From CAJXUU01 sp963975265 (GTDB lineage: Bacteria; Bacteroidota; Bacteroidia; Chitinophagales; Saprospiraceae), in the NCBI GenBank assembly GCA_963975265.1, contig CAXBGT010000133.1, positions 1 through 15,817 on the forward strand: a stretch of DNA of 15,817 bases, in the 5' to 3' direction. The notes under the pieces were generated by a model, which worked only from the letters and a program-made list of their open reading frames with translations, ran no database searches and was not told where the DNA came from. The first letter of the stretch is position 1. The number at the start of each line of letters is the position of its first letter. This document shows, one piece after another, positions 1 through 9,269 of the stretch. The position numbers and the translations under genes were made by a program.

Positions 1-3000
1 TGCCTGACCGCTGAGCACATTATCCCATACATAGTTACCACCAAGGTCTAGTGACAGCCTTTCATCTAGGAATTTGAATCTATTTTTCAAGTTAACTTCT
101 ATCTCATCAGGAGCCAATGCATTGTTATTATTCTGCACTCCGTTGAACGAGTTTTTACGTAAGCCGATATCAAAATCAAAGCCTGAAATCAGCCCATTAT
201 CAGCAAATACTTCATTTAATAATCCAGTAAATAGAAGTGATGCTTGACTAGAAATAAATTCACTCAATGTACCGATCCCCGCAGAGCCAAGATCAGATCC
301 ACCAAGTGCTATGTTACTACTATTACTCGGTAGAAAGGAGTTGAAGACAACGAGTCCTAGAACTTGACTATTCAATTCCGCCTGATTGGCATTTAGCGTT
401 CTCATTTTACTCTGCACTACCGTTCGTAACTCCCCTTGCAAGTCAGGGAAATCAAGATCAAAATTTACGTTTGGTTTAAAAAGTGTGCCTCCAAGATTAA
501 GTATAAGTTCTACTTGAGTTTTACTTCTTGATGCAGCCTCTAACTTCGGATTATTTACCACAAACTCTGATAAAAACACGTCCATTGCTGTACGCACTTC
601 ATAGTCTGCAACTATATTTAGAGTAGCATTAATCGGATCTCCTGTCCATCTGATCTGTCCCCCTCTTCTCACTTGGAATGGCTTAGCCACTGCACCAAGG
701 GCTGTAAAGAGATATTCTCCTCGCTCGATCTCATATGTTCCATACATATCAAAATCTCCATATCGAGTAATATTCATTTTAATATTGCCACGACCGTGAC
801 CCTGGATTACATCACCTCGACTCTCATCAAATATAATATTGACCCTGGCTTCAGGCGTCATTGTCATATCTATTGCAATATCCAACCCTTCGAAGCGGAA
901 AGCTTTTTCGTCGTTAGGTGTTGGGGCAAATAGATTTTCTCTTTTTACAAATTTAATGAAGTTTTTATCCGTGGTAGTCTCACCTTCTGATATCGGAATA
1001 TTTAGAGTCGACCCCTCCTTTGCATTGGCATCGATCTTCATATTAACGAGGTGAAATGGACCAGTGAACTTAACGGACATATCGCCTTTACCATAACCGT
1101 AGTATAGCGGATTATCAAATTTTGTAGTGTTGAGTGCTACGACATCCCTTCCAGAGATTAGAGCATCTATCGTAAAATTTTTGAAAGTGTTATGGTTAAG
1201 CCCTCCATCTATGTAACCTATTCCACCTTCAGGATCTAAAATTTCAGCCCCAGTCAAGTCAATCACTTTTTCAGTTATCCTTACTTCTTGATTTACAAAT
1301 TTGTAGTCTACACCTGTATATATGATTGTAACCCCACCATTAAGATCCCCCTTACCATCAATTTTGAGATCAGATACGGGTCCATTTACTTTTGCTTTTA
1401 GGTCAACTCCACCATATGTGTTTTTGATCCCATCTCCAAGCAAATATTCAAATATGTGCAGCGGAAAAGTTTTAGTTTCCACAGTAGCAGCTACTTCATT
1501 ATCATTTTCTGGATCTAACGAAGCATTCACCACTAACTCTTGTTTTGAATTGCCTAGAGATAATAATAAATTGACTGGTTTATCAGCATCTTTGCTAACA
1601 TCAATTTCAAGTGTACCATAGCTATCATCATTAATTGTGAAGTTTTCAATGTACATATTCGCCTCCACATTTGGATTTTCATATACATTATCAACAAAAA
1701 CACTAAGATCCCCTTCCCCGGCAAAGCTCATCTTTCTGTAATCAATTAACCCATTGATGGTTCGAAAATTAAAATCGGCTAAATACATGGCTAGGCCTTT
1801 ATTTTCAACATCATCAATTGTAATTGATCGCTTTCCATCAGACATTCTCAGGTTTTCAATCTTATGATATTTTGAACCTATTACAATTTCATTCTTTTCT
1901 TCAAATGACCATATGCCTCCAAGTGCTTCTATCTTATTATCAGTTATATTAAGCGCATATCCCTTTGGGTGAGGTACCATTCGACCTTGAATATCTAAGC
2001 TTTCTAATGAATCAACCAGCTCCTTAGTACTCACCAAAAATTCAATAGTATCACCTGTCATTCTGCTTTGAATATCTATAGGATTAAATGAATAGCCACC
2101 TATCACGGTTGAATCAATATTAATTAATACATCTCCGCTGTTGTTATCACTACTAATCAGCAGTTGCGTATCCCAAAAACTATTATTTTGTATGCCTAGA
2201 AACGGTATAGAAGATGCAAATGACAAGTCCCCTTTTCTTGTATCTAGAGAACCTTTTGCCTTAAAATTTTTAGTCCTTAGATCTTTCACTCCTGCCAAAT
2301 CAAAATAATTTCTACTATCAAAAATGCTGATGTCAAACCGCAGATCTTGCTCTGTCTGATTTATTCGATCAACTGTAGGCCAATTTTGCGTAAAGTGAGG
2401 GTAATTGGTCTTTAATAATCCCTTGGTAGCTGGCAGCAGTGAAGCAAGATCATAATCACCTTCTAGTTCAATACTTGCTATATCTGAAAACAGTTTAATT
2501 TCTCTATTTTTAAAACCAGCGGCATATGCAGTCACCGAAACAGTGTCCATGGTATAAAGTGTGTCATTTGCCACGACTCTAATGTCACTGGCAATCATGG
2601 TACCTACAACATCATTTATATTTTTGCCATATCCATTGATATCGATATTCCCCTGTATGGCTAGTGGTTTGCTAACAAGATTTAGTTTTTCAAAATCAAT
2701 CTGTTCGATATTTGCTTTAAAATCTAGGTGTGGAATACTATCTTTCATTTCGATACTTCCATCAAATACAAAATCAATATTTTCATCGGAAATACTAAAT
2801 TCTCCATTAAACTTACTCTTGTCGACTTGTGCATCCATTACAAAGTCTCGGTATTCATAATCTTTGAAAGTCAAAGACTCCACTGTAGCATATAAATCAG
2901 AATAAACAGAATTTAATGTTAGTCCCTTTCCATCAGTAATCGCCGCTGAGAAATCAACTAAGCCAAAATTTTGATTATCAGTCCAGTCGCCAAGATTAAA

Positions 3001-4605
3001 TTGCTCTACACTTAGTTCTCCACTATATTGCGCAAGGCTACTTCCATCCTTGATATCCAATCGCATATCCAAGAAAGCATCACCCATATCAGATCTAAGA
3101 CCTCCAAAAACAACGAAGTCTCTTAAGTATCCATAAAAACTGCCGTTAAAGGTAATATCACCCAACTTGTCAAAATTGTCAGGTGGAGTAAATCCTGGTA
3201 TGAAAGATTTCAAAAATTGAATATTTGTCCTTAGGTTTTTCATTCTTACATCAAGGAACTCTCTGTCTTTGGTAGTCAATTTCCTAGTGGAAAAACTCGC
3301 ATCTAATACCAGTTCATTGCCAACCTTAATATTCACTTTCTGTCCACTAAGGTTGTCTATCACACCACTAACTTTTCCAGATAGGCTTACTGTCTTATTT
3401 TTATTCTGAATAAAAAACGGACTTCTATTTAGCTTCTCCACAAAATGCATAATATCACCTAGATAAATCCTGCTTGACGTCAAATTAGAGTAAATATTCA
3501 CCTTCTGTTCGAACGCTGAAAAATCTGCAAAAGAATCAAAATCTAATGCAATAGACTTGCTCAGATTTGTTCTGTCTGTGATAAATGAGAAATTAGGGAA
3601 GCTTATATAGTCCGAACTTATGATCGTATTTTCACTTGTTAGAGACTTTACTTCAAAGCCTTTATCATCGATAAAATCCAAGCGTTCCAAATTAAAATGT
3701 ATGTCATCGTTACCTTTGATAGTCATATCACATACTTCTAAATCAATGTCTGATATTTCAAAATGCCCATAATCCAAAACATCAGAGTACCGAAGCTTCT
3801 CTTTATTCTTATCCTCTAGAGAAAAAATGCCCTTCTTGATCAAAGCCTGCCTCAAGAAAATAGTTGTCGGCCGTTTACTATTTGCCACAGTGTCAAGTAC
3901 TTCAGCCAGTTCTTCACTTTCGTTTTGTATAGTTATTCCTTTGCCTTCTTTGACTATTCTAATCACAGGTTGGTCAAGAATCAATTGTTCAATATCCACT
4001 CCACCATCCTCCAAAAATGAGTTAATTACAATATTGCCCCTTGTTACATCTACTGATAGGGTTTGTTTAGTGTTTTCATCTTTGATCAGTAACCCTACGT
4101 TCGTCAGCTTTATTTTCTTGATATCAATATTAAATGATTTCCCTACGCTACTTTCGTTTGTAGGTCGATTCAGTGATGAGATTATTTTGGACAAGTTACT
4201 TTCCCTTTCACCCTCATAAGTAGTAATTTTGACTTGAGGAGAATCTAGATTAATAGCATCAATCGCTACCGTATTATCAAATAAACTGTACAAACTTTGT
4301 GTAAGACTGACATCCAATGAATTTGCCGATAAAATAGTATCTGACTGAGTCCCAATAAGATTAAATCCTACTAATTTTAGCCCATCTTCTATGCTTATAT
4401 CTACCCTATCTATAGATACTTCTCCTTCAATAGAATTGCTAATCCTTGAGATCATATAGTCCACGACCTTGTTTTGGACTGGCGGCCATTGTATCAAAAA
4501 GAAAAATAATACAGGCAATAGAAACAGAAATAGAACTGTGTATAACAATCTCTTCCTCCAAGGTGAAGATCGTTTTACATTTTCTATTCTTTCATTTTCC
4601 TTCAT
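1..4605 (-). CDS. tamB: TamB-family translocation/assembly module protein (DUF490), C-terminus cut by window edge
   Basis: This is a giant envelope protein of the AsmA/TamB superfamily, anchored in the inner membrane and spanning the periplasm toward the outer membrane; family members are linked to outer-membrane protein assembly and lipid transport. The frame holds 1535 codons and runs off the left edge; no stop was found in the stretches I read codon by codon, which cover most of the gene. The start is ATG at 4605, with an in-frame TAA 15 bases upstream. Residues 1-19 are charged, a single membrane anchor follows at about 20-38, then a W-P-P-V-Q motif typical of the family, then a very long beta-rich repeat region without catalytic motifs. 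The DUF490 signature lies at residues 1310-1324 (F-x-V-R-R-G-G-Q-I-R-W-T-G-D-P), followed by the amphipathic C-terminal segment. Perhaps the last hundred or so residues are missing. No TamA-like barrel gene is visible in the window. Family assignment is firm; substrate is unknown. Confidence 0.93.
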   Translation of the reverse strand, partial: MKENERIENVKRSSPWRKRLLYTVLFLFLLPVLFFFLIQWPPVQNKVVDYMISRISNSIEGEVSIDRVDISIEDGLKLVGFNLIGTQSDTILSANSLDVSLTQSLYSLFDNTVAIDAINLDSPQVKITTYEGERESNLSKIISSLNRPTNESSVGKSFNIDIKKIKLTNVGLLIKDENTKQTLSVDVTRGNIVINSFLEDGGVDIEQLILDQPVIRIVKEGKGITIQNESEELAEVLDTVANSKRPTTIFLRQALIKKGIFSLEDKNKEKLRYSDVLDYGHFEISDIDLEVCDMTIKGNDDIHFNLERLDFIDDKGFEVKSLTSENTIISSDYISFPNFSFITDRTNLSKSIALDFDSFADFSAFEQKVNIYSNLTSSRIYLGDIMHFVEKLNRSPFFIQNKNKTVSLSGKVSGVIDNLSGQKVNIKVGNELVLDASFSTRKLTTKDREFLDVRMKNLRTNIQFLKSFIPGFTPPDNFDKLGDITFNGSFYGYLRDFVVFGGLRSDMGDAFLDMRLDIKDGSSLAQYSGELSVEQFNLGDWTDNQNFGLVDFSAAITDGKGLTLNSVYSDLYATVESLTFKDYEYRDFVMDAQVDKSKFNGEFSISDENIDFVFDGSIEMKDSIPHLDFKANIEQIDFEKLNLVSKPLAIQGNIDINGYGKNINDVVGTMIASDIRVVANDTLYTMDTVSVTAYAAGFKNREIKLFSDIASIELEGDYDLASLLPATKGLLKTNYPHFTQNWPTVDRINQTEQDLRFDISIFDSRNYFDLAGVKDLRTKNFKAKGSLDTRKGDLSFASSIPFLGIQNNSFWDTQLLISSDNNSGDVLINIDSTVIGGYSFNPIDIQSRMTGDTIEFLVSTKELVDSLESLDIQGRMVPHPKGYALNITDNKIEALGGIWSFEEKNEIVIGSKYHKIENLRMSDGKRSITIDDVENKGLAMYLADFNFRTINGLIDYRKMSFAGEGDLSVFVDNVYENPNVEANMYIENFTINDDSYGTLEIDVSKDADKPVNLLLSLGNSKQELVVNASLDPENDNEVAATVETKTFPLHIFEYLLGDGIKNTYGGVDLKAKVNGPVSDLKIDGKGDLNGGVTIIYTGVDYKFVNQEVRITEKVIDLTGAEILDPEGGIGYIDGGLNHNTFKNFTIDALISGRDVVALNTTKFDNPLYYGYGKGDMSVKFTGPFHLVNMKIDANAKEGSTLNIPISEGETTTDKNFIKFVKRENLFAPTPNDEKAFRFEGLDIAIDMTMTPEARVNIIFDESRGDVIQGHGRGNIKMNITRYGDFDMYGTYEIERGEYLFTALGAVAKPFQVRRGGQIRWTGDPINATLNIVADYEVRTAMDVFLSEFVVNNPKLEAASRSKTQVELILNLGGTLFKPNVNFDLDFPDLQGELRTVVQSKMRTLNANQAELNSQVLGLVVFNSFLPSNSSNIALGGSDLGSAGIGTLSEFISSQASLLFTGLLNEVFADNGLISGFDFDIGLRKNSFNGVQNNNNALAPDEIEVNLKNRFKFLDERLSLDLGGNYVWDNVLSGQA

Positions 4606-4763
4606 CAATATACTAACCGCTTAATAGGTGTTAATTGTTCATAATTTCTATGTTTAACAAGACCTTAAAATGATCACAGACAGCACTTGTTCTAAATTGT
4701 AAATTACATAAAGCTAATCAACTATTAATCAATAATAGACATATTATATAAAACCATAATATA
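4606..4763. other. folP-tamB intergenic region
   Basis: This 158-base AT-rich gap separates folP from tamB, both on the minus strand. It holds two small inverted repeats: 7-base arms ATATTAT/ATAATAT with an 8-base loop at 4741-4762, directly after the folP stop, and 6-base arms CTATTA/TAATAG at 4722-4738. Neither is followed by a convincing T-run, so a terminator is not supported. A 7-of-8 match to the Bacteroidota -7 element (TAGCTTTA, minus strand) lies at 4709-4716, but no TTG-type -33 box is placed correctly. tamB may have its own promoter here or be read through from folP. Confidence 0.4.
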
Positions 4764-5588
4764 CTATTCAACTAAACTGAATAATTTTATTGCTTGGCTA
4801 GCTTCTTTTACATCATGAACCCTGAGAATTTTAGCTCCATTTTGTAATGCTACCATATGCAAAGCTGTTGTGCCATTGAGTGATTCTTCTGGGGCTACAT
4901 CAAGTGTCCTATATATCATTGACTTCCTACTTAATCCCACTATAATAGGACAATCAAGTATTCTAAAAACAGACATTTTTCTGAGAAGTTGATAATTTTG
5001 CTTAATATTTTTTCCAAATCCAAAACCTGGATCGATAATAATATCTATCATTCCCATATTTCTCAACTTGTAAACTTTTTCCTTTAAAAATGAAAGAACA
5101 TCCATCACAACATTTTCATAAGTAGGGCTTTCTTGCATATCAGCTGGTTTCCCTTGCATATGCATCAATACATAGGGCACTTTTTCATCCATAGCTACTT
5201 GGATAATTGATGAATCAATACTGGCAGCTGAAATGTCATTGATCATACACACACCTGCATCTATCGCAGCTTTAGCCACAACTCCATGCACAGTATCTAT
5301 GGATAAAACTTGGTTAGGATACTTTTTAACTATAAGTTTGATCACAGGTAGAACTCTACTTAGCTCCTCTTCAAGACTAATAATTTCTGCCCCTGGTCTA
5401 GAGGACATTCCACCTATGTCTATAATTGTTGCACCATCAGCTATCATCTGCTCAACTTTCACTAAAGAATCAGCAATAGAATTGTGCTTACCACCATCAT
5501 AAAACGAATCTGGGGTCACATTCAAAATGCCCATAACGATCGGAAGTGAAAGATCTACCAGTTTACCATTACAGTTTATAGAATTCAT
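4764..5588 (-). CDS. folP: Dihydropteroate synthase
   Basis: FolP is a cytosolic TIM-barrel enzyme that condenses 6-hydroxymethyl-7,8-dihydropterin pyrophosphate with p-aminobenzoate to give dihydropteroate in folate synthesis; it is the sulfonamide target. The 274 residues match the family length. Visible motifs in order: M-G-I-L-N-V-T-P-D-S-F (19-29, pyrophosphate-binding loop 1), D-I-G-G-M-S-S-R-P-G (57-66, loop 2), S-I-D-T (96-99), N-D-I-S (117-120), M-H-M-Q-G (142-146), D-P-G-F-G-F-G-K (186-193), G-L-S-R-K-S (218-223, substrate-binding lysine) and R-V-H-D-V (256-260). All key residues are present, so the enzyme should be active. It is last in the lon-led gene run, 47 bases after the DUF3267 gene, and has a perfect -7 promoter element immediately before the ATG, suggesting separate transcription. 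Confidence 0.97.
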   Translation of the reverse strand: MNSINCNGKLVDLSLPIVMGILNVTPDSFYDGGKHNSIADSLVKVEQMIADGATIIDIGGMSSRPGAEIISLEEELSRVLPVIKLIVKKYPNQVLSIDTVHGVVAKAAIDAGVCMINDISAASIDSSIIQVAMDEKVPYVLMHMQGKPADMQESPTYENVVMDVLSFLKEKVYKLRNMGMIDIIIDPGFGFGKNIKQNYQLLRKMSVFRILDCPIIVGLSRKSMIYRTLDVAPEESLNGTTALHMVALQNGAKILRVHDVKEASQAIKLFSLVE

Positions 5589-5592
5589 TTTG

Positions 5593-5600
5593 CAAAAGTA
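5593..5600 (-). promoter_or_regulatory. Candidate -7 promoter element for folP
   Basis: TACTTTTG is a perfect match to the Bacteroidota -7 consensus TAnnTTTG. It lies four bases before the folP ATG, so a start site at the usual distance would fall on or next to the start codon. No TTG-type -33 box is seen at 19-21 bases upstream. An 8-base motif with two free positions can occur by chance, but its location in a 47-base gap supports it. Confidence 0.45.
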
Positions 5601-5635
5601 CTCAACATATCAATGTTTTCCCTTTTTTGGAGAAT

Positions 5636-6253
5636 CTATTTAGCAGTTAGAAACAGAGTTTTCTTAACTTTAGGGTCATAGAATATGAATAAGTGGTTCC
5701 TATTTAATTTAACAGAGAAATTCAATAAAGAAAAATCTCCAGCACACATAGAACTGTGCATAAGTAGCATGGATAAAAACAAAGCTGTAAAATGACCATA
5801 AATGCAAGCAAGTAGGAGCAAGATCGCTGTTATAATGATAAATGGGACAAGTAAGAAAAGATGGTACTCTTTCCTTGACATTACAAATTGATTTGAGGAA
5901 CAACTAAATTGAAACTTAAGCAAGTCCCATTCAAAAACAATCAATCTACAACCCAAAGCTTTTAAATATATTCCGTGCAATAATTCATGAATCGGGATCA
6001 AAAATAAACCAAACAAAATGCCTAATCCCAGCTGACATAAAAACTTCTCTATTGAAGAATGCTCAGAAAACCTCAAAATGAGAATTGAAATTAAAACCCA
6101 AGTTAAAACAAACATAAATGCGAGATAACTATTGATTGAAAATGATCTCTTCTTTATCTGTGTTCCAATAAATTCATTGAAAGTATCATCGTGATTGACC
6201 TCAGCCAAAACCTCATACCTGTCATTTTGATAATGTGCTACAGATCTTTCCAT
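5636..6253 (-). CDS. DUF3267-type membrane zincin (putative metallopeptidase)
   Basis: This 205-residue integral membrane protein carries the zinc-binding motif H-E-L-L-H at residues 89-93 inside a hydrophobic stretch, as in DUF3267 putative zincin peptidases and other intramembrane metalloproteases. Predicted membrane segments lie at about 44-61, 75-100 (holding the motif), 131-152 and 156-170. G-D-F at 172-174 supplies Asp173, a plausible third zinc ligand because the family has a conserved G-D near its last helix. The first 40 residues are soluble and charged. ATG at 6253 follows the stop of the upstream gene by four bases, so the two are probably translationally coupled, and the pair sits directly after lon. 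Substrate is unknown; a role in membrane protein quality control is inference from context. Membership in DUF3267 rests on motif and topology, not on a profile search. Confidence 0.72.
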   Translation of the reverse strand: MERSVAHYQNDRYEVLAEVNHDDTFNEFIGTQIKKRSFSINSYLAFMFVLTWVLISILILRFSEHSSIEKFLCQLGLGILFGLFLIPIHELLHGIYLKALGCRLIVFEWDLLKFQFSCSSNQFVMSRKEYHLFLLVPFIIITAILLLLACIYGHFTALFLSMLLMHSSMCAGDFSLLNFSVKLNRNHLFIFYDPKVKKTLFLTAK

Positions 6254-6257
6254 CTTG

Positions 6258-6788
6258 CTACTTCAGCTTTCTGACAATAAACACCATTAAAACAAAAATT
6301 AAGCAAGGAGTCCCTATCCAAATAAACTCACTTTTTAGTACTGCCAATCCCCATTCATTAAAGAATCTAGATATCCCAATTGGAGAAACCTTAATCATCC
6401 TAAAGGGTAAAAAATATCTTCCATCATCAAATGGAGAAAAGTATGCTATTCCCATTCCTCCCGTCGTCATGCCATCTAGCACTCCATGACTTATAGTACA
6501 AAACATATAATAAAAAGCTAGAATAAGTTTATCCTTTAACTCTGCCCTAAAATGAAATAGAATCATTACCAAAAGGCCAAAACCCGCTCCAAAAACAATA
6601 GAATGTGTCATTCCTCTATGCCCCCAAAATCCATGATAAGGAATCCCTAAATTGAATGAAAGCACATCAAGATCAGGCAATATTGAACACAAAACTCCTA
6701 ATAAGATGACCCCTTTTCGCCTCAAAACTTTGGGCAATGCTACTCCTATCGCTCCTGCCAATGCTGCATGCCCAAATACTGATGCCAT
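6258..6788 (-). CDS. YdjM-like membrane-bound metal-dependent hydrolase (DUF457 family)
   Basis: This 176-residue multi-pass membrane protein resembles the YdjM / 'LexA-binding, inner membrane-associated putative hydrolase' family (DUF457). Characteristic polar motifs in an otherwise hydrophobic chain are His7 near the start, P-D-L-D (38-41), G-H-R-G-x-T-H-S (56-63) and S-H-G-x-L-D-G-x-T-T-G-G (100-111); these His and Asp residues are the probable metal ligands. A loop rich in F-P-D-R follows at 116-131 and a final membrane segment at about 155-172. The reaction is unknown for the family, although the pattern recalls metal-dependent phosphoesterases. The ATG at 6788 lies six bases after the lon stop, so it is probably in the lon operon. 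No LexA-type operator is seen nearby. Confidence 0.82.
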   Translation of the reverse strand: MASVFGHAALAGAIGVALPKVLRRKGVILLGVLCSILPDLDVLSFNLGIPYHGFWGHRGMTHSIVFGAGFGLLVMILFHFRAELKDKLILAFYYMFCTISHGVLDGMTTGGMGIAYFSPFDDGRYFLPFRMIKVSPIGISRFFNEWGLAVLKSEFIWIGTPCLIFVLMVFIVRKLK

Positions 6789-6794
6789 TATTGT

Positions 6795-9200
6795 TTATTT
6801 AATGATTGCTTCTTTTATTACATCCATCATTTGGTCTACAAAAACAAATTTCACTCCTTTAAGATACTGATCACCTATTTCTTTTATGTGCTTCTCATTG
6901 TCTTTACACAATATTATTTTCGTAATCCCAGCACGTTTTGCGGCTAGGATCTTTTCTTTAATGCCTCCTACTGGCAATACTTTACCTCGCAAGGTAATCT
7001 CACCTGTCATGGCAAGATGTGCTTTTACTTTTTTACCGGTTAATGCTGAGGTAATTGCCGTCATCATAGTGATACCCGCCGAAGGCCCGTCTTTTGGCAC
7101 TGCACCTTCAGGCACATGAACGTGGATATCAGTTTTGTCAAATATATCAACAGGTATTCCTAATTCCTCACTATGTGCTTTAATAAAACTTAAAGCGGTA
7201 GTTGCAGATTCTTTCATTACATCACCCAGATTACCTGTAAGATTCAACTTACCTTTCCCCTGACTTTTACTGGCTTCTATAAATAAGATATCACCTCCAA
7301 CGCTGGTCCATGCTAAACCTACAGCCACACCTGGCACATCTACCGTTGTATATTTATCTAGATCCACTTTGGTTGGACCTAATATGTCCTCAATCGCTAC
7401 AGGAGAGATCTTTTTCTCATACTCCGTTTCCATTGCTACTTTTTTCGCAATATTTCTCATCACAGAACCAAATGTGCGATCTAGTGACCTCACACCCGCT
7501 TCTCTAGTATAAGATTGTATGATTTTCTCCACAGATTTTGCGGGAAGAGAAAGATCAGTTGCCTTTAATCCATGATTCTTTCTTTGTTTGGGGATAAGAT
7601 GCTTCTTAGCAATCTCTATTTTTTCTTCTGTTGAATATCCGCTTAATTGTATAATTTCCATTCTATCTCTCAGCGCTGGTTGGATCGTATTCAGTGAGTT
7701 TGCAGTTGCAATAAATAGAACTTTACTTAAGTCGTACTCTAACTCTAAGTAGTTATCATAAAATGACTCATTTTGCTCTGGATCAAGCACTTCTAATAAT
7801 GCAGAAGAAGGATCGCCTCTAAAGTCTTTCCCTATCTTATCTATCTCATCAAGAATGAATACAGGATTTGAAGTCTTGACTTTCTGAAGAGACTTAATTA
7901 TTCTACCTGGCATTGCACCAATATACGTTTTTCTATGTCCACGGATTTCACTTTCGTCATGTAATCCTCCTAGTGACATTCTAACAAATTTTCTATTTAG
8001 GGCATTCGCTATAGATTTACCTAAGCTTGTTTTACCAACACCAGGAGGGCCTACTAAGCATATAATCGGAGCTTTCATATCTCCTTTCAACTTTAGAACG
8101 GCAAGATGCTCGAGGATTCTCTCCTTGATTTTATCAAGTCCGTGATGATCATTATCAAGTACTTTTTTTACTTTATTAAGATCAAAATTATCTTCTGTTA
8201 TGTCATCCCAAGGAAGATCCAGTAAAGTTTCTAAATAGGATAATGTCACAGAAAATTCAGCCATTTGAGGATTGATTCTCTTGGCTTTGGCTAAGTCTTT
8301 TTCAAAAGCTGCTTTTGCATTTTTAGGCCATTTCTTTTTAGCCGCTCTTTCTTCCAGTTGTTTTAACTCCTCAGTTTGTGGATTTTGACCTAGTTCCTCC
8401 TGTATCGTCTTCAACTGCTGATTCAAGAAATACTCCTTCTGTTGCTTGTCTATCCCGCCTCGCACTTTGGATTCTATCTTATCCTTAAGTTCAAGGAGTT
8501 GCAACTCTTTATCCATCTGTGACAGGATCACTTTTGCTTTTTCACCAAGGTCATTTATTTCTAATATCTTTTGCTTTTCAGCTATTGTAATATTAAGATT
8601 AGAAGATATAAAAGATAATAAGAAGTTGTCATTCTTTATATTTTGCAGCATCATAATCGCTTCAGTAGGAATCTGAGGAGAAAGCTCGATGATACTCTTA
8701 GCTAAGTCTCTGATTGAAGATATAGCGGCTTTGAACTCTTGCTCATTCTTTACCTCACCTAAAGATAGTGCTGTAACAGCAACCGTTTGATAAGGATCGG
8801 AAGATACAATCTCATCCAAATGAAATCTTTTTCTCCCTTGTAAAATTGCAGTAGTGTTGCCATCTGGCATCTTTATCACCTTGATGATTCTTGCAACAGT
8901 TCCTATTTCAAAGAGGTCGTCTATCACTGGGTCTTCAACATCCGTTTCGCGTTGAGCGATAACAGCAAGTAATTTATTATTTTTATCTGCAGCCTTGAGT
9001 GCCTTTAGTGATTGTTCTCTACCTACTGTAATTGGTATAACTTGCCCTGGAAAAAGGACCGTATTTCTTAATGCGAGCAGTGGCAAATGATCAGGGTAAG
9101 TTTCCTTCTCAATATTCTCATCATCTGAATCGGATACTGAAAATAATGGAACCATATCATTACTTCTCCCTATAGCCGATCTCTTTATTTCATCAAACAT
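6795..9200 (-). CDS. lon: ATP-dependent protease Lon
   Basis: Lon is a cytosolic homo-hexameric AAA+ serine protease that unfolds and degrades damaged and regulatory proteins. The 801 residues match bacterial LonA. The order is: a variable N-terminus (1-36), the LON substrate-binding domain (about 37-235, opening with L-P-L-L-A-L-R-N-T-V-L-F-P), a coiled-coil linker rich in K/E/Q (about 240-330), the AAA+ module with Walker A G-P-P-G-V-G-K-T at 384-391 and Walker B with D451-E452, and the S16 protease domain with catalytic Ser707 in D-G-P-S-A-G and Lys750 in G-G-I-K-E-K. The spacing of these residues equals that in E. coli Lon (S679/K722), so the enzyme should be active. It heads a minus-strand run with two small membrane proteins immediately downstream. 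A perfect 16-base dyad lies 70-85 bases before the start. Confidence 0.98.
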   Translation of the reverse strand: MFDEIKRSAIGRSNDMVPLFSVSDSDDENIEKETYPDHLPLLALRNTVLFPGQVIPITVGREQSLKALKAADKNNKLLAVIAQRETDVEDPVIDDLFEIGTVARIIKVIKMPDGNTTAILQGRKRFHLDEIVSSDPYQTVAVTALSLGEVKNEQEFKAAISSIRDLAKSIIELSPQIPTEAIMMLQNIKNDNFLLSFISSNLNITIAEKQKILEINDLGEKAKVILSQMDKELQLLELKDKIESKVRGGIDKQQKEYFLNQQLKTIQEELGQNPQTEELKQLEERAAKKKWPKNAKAAFEKDLAKAKRINPQMAEFSVTLSYLETLLDLPWDDITEDNFDLNKVKKVLDNDHHGLDKIKERILEHLAVLKLKGDMKAPIICLVGPPGVGKTSLGKSIANALNRKFVRMSLGGLHDESEIRGHRKTYIGAMPGRIIKSLQKVKTSNPVFILDEIDKIGKDFRGDPSSALLEVLDPEQNESFYDNYLELEYDLSKVLFIATANSLNTIQPALRDRMEIIQLSGYSTEEKIEIAKKHLIPKQRKNHGLKATDLSLPAKSVEKIIQSYTREAGVRSLDRTFGSVMRNIAKKVAMETEYEKKISPVAIEDILGPTKVDLDKYTTVDVPGVAVGLAWTSVGGDILFIEASKSQGKGKLNLTGNLGDVMKESATTALSFIKAHSEELGIPVDIFDKTDIHVHVPEGAVPKDGPSAGITMMTAITSALTGKKVKAHLAMTGEITLRGKVLPVGGIKEKILAAKRAGITKIILCKDNEKHIKEIGDQYLKGVKFVFVDQMMDVIKEAIIK

Positions 9201-9269
9201 CTATATATATATTTTGCTACTCTTCATTGTCATAATGTATTGAGCAGTTGTTTTTAGTTTCTATCCTAT

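Noticed and set aside
673..4219. Several plus-strand open frames of 71-130 codons opposite tamB
   Set aside because: They are antisense shadows: no family motifs, low-complexity Ser/Phe/Ile content, and they overlap the continuous TamB frame throughout.
1..4605. tamB as a pseudogene because no complete open frame is listed for it
   Set aside because: The frame stays open from 4605 to 1 in all the stretches I read codon by codon, and the DUF490 signature lies in that same frame; it merely lacks its end inside the window.
4722..4762. Hairpins after folP as a terminator
   Set aside because: Stems are purely or mostly A/T, short, and lack a following T-run on the minus strand.
5709..5903. A 64-codon minus-strand frame inside the DUF3267 gene
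   Set aside because: It is an alternative frame of the zincin gene, whose own frame carries the HELLH motif and membrane helices.
6886..8676. Plus-strand frames opposite lon
   Set aside because: Antisense shadows of a highly conserved protease gene without start signals or recognisable domains.
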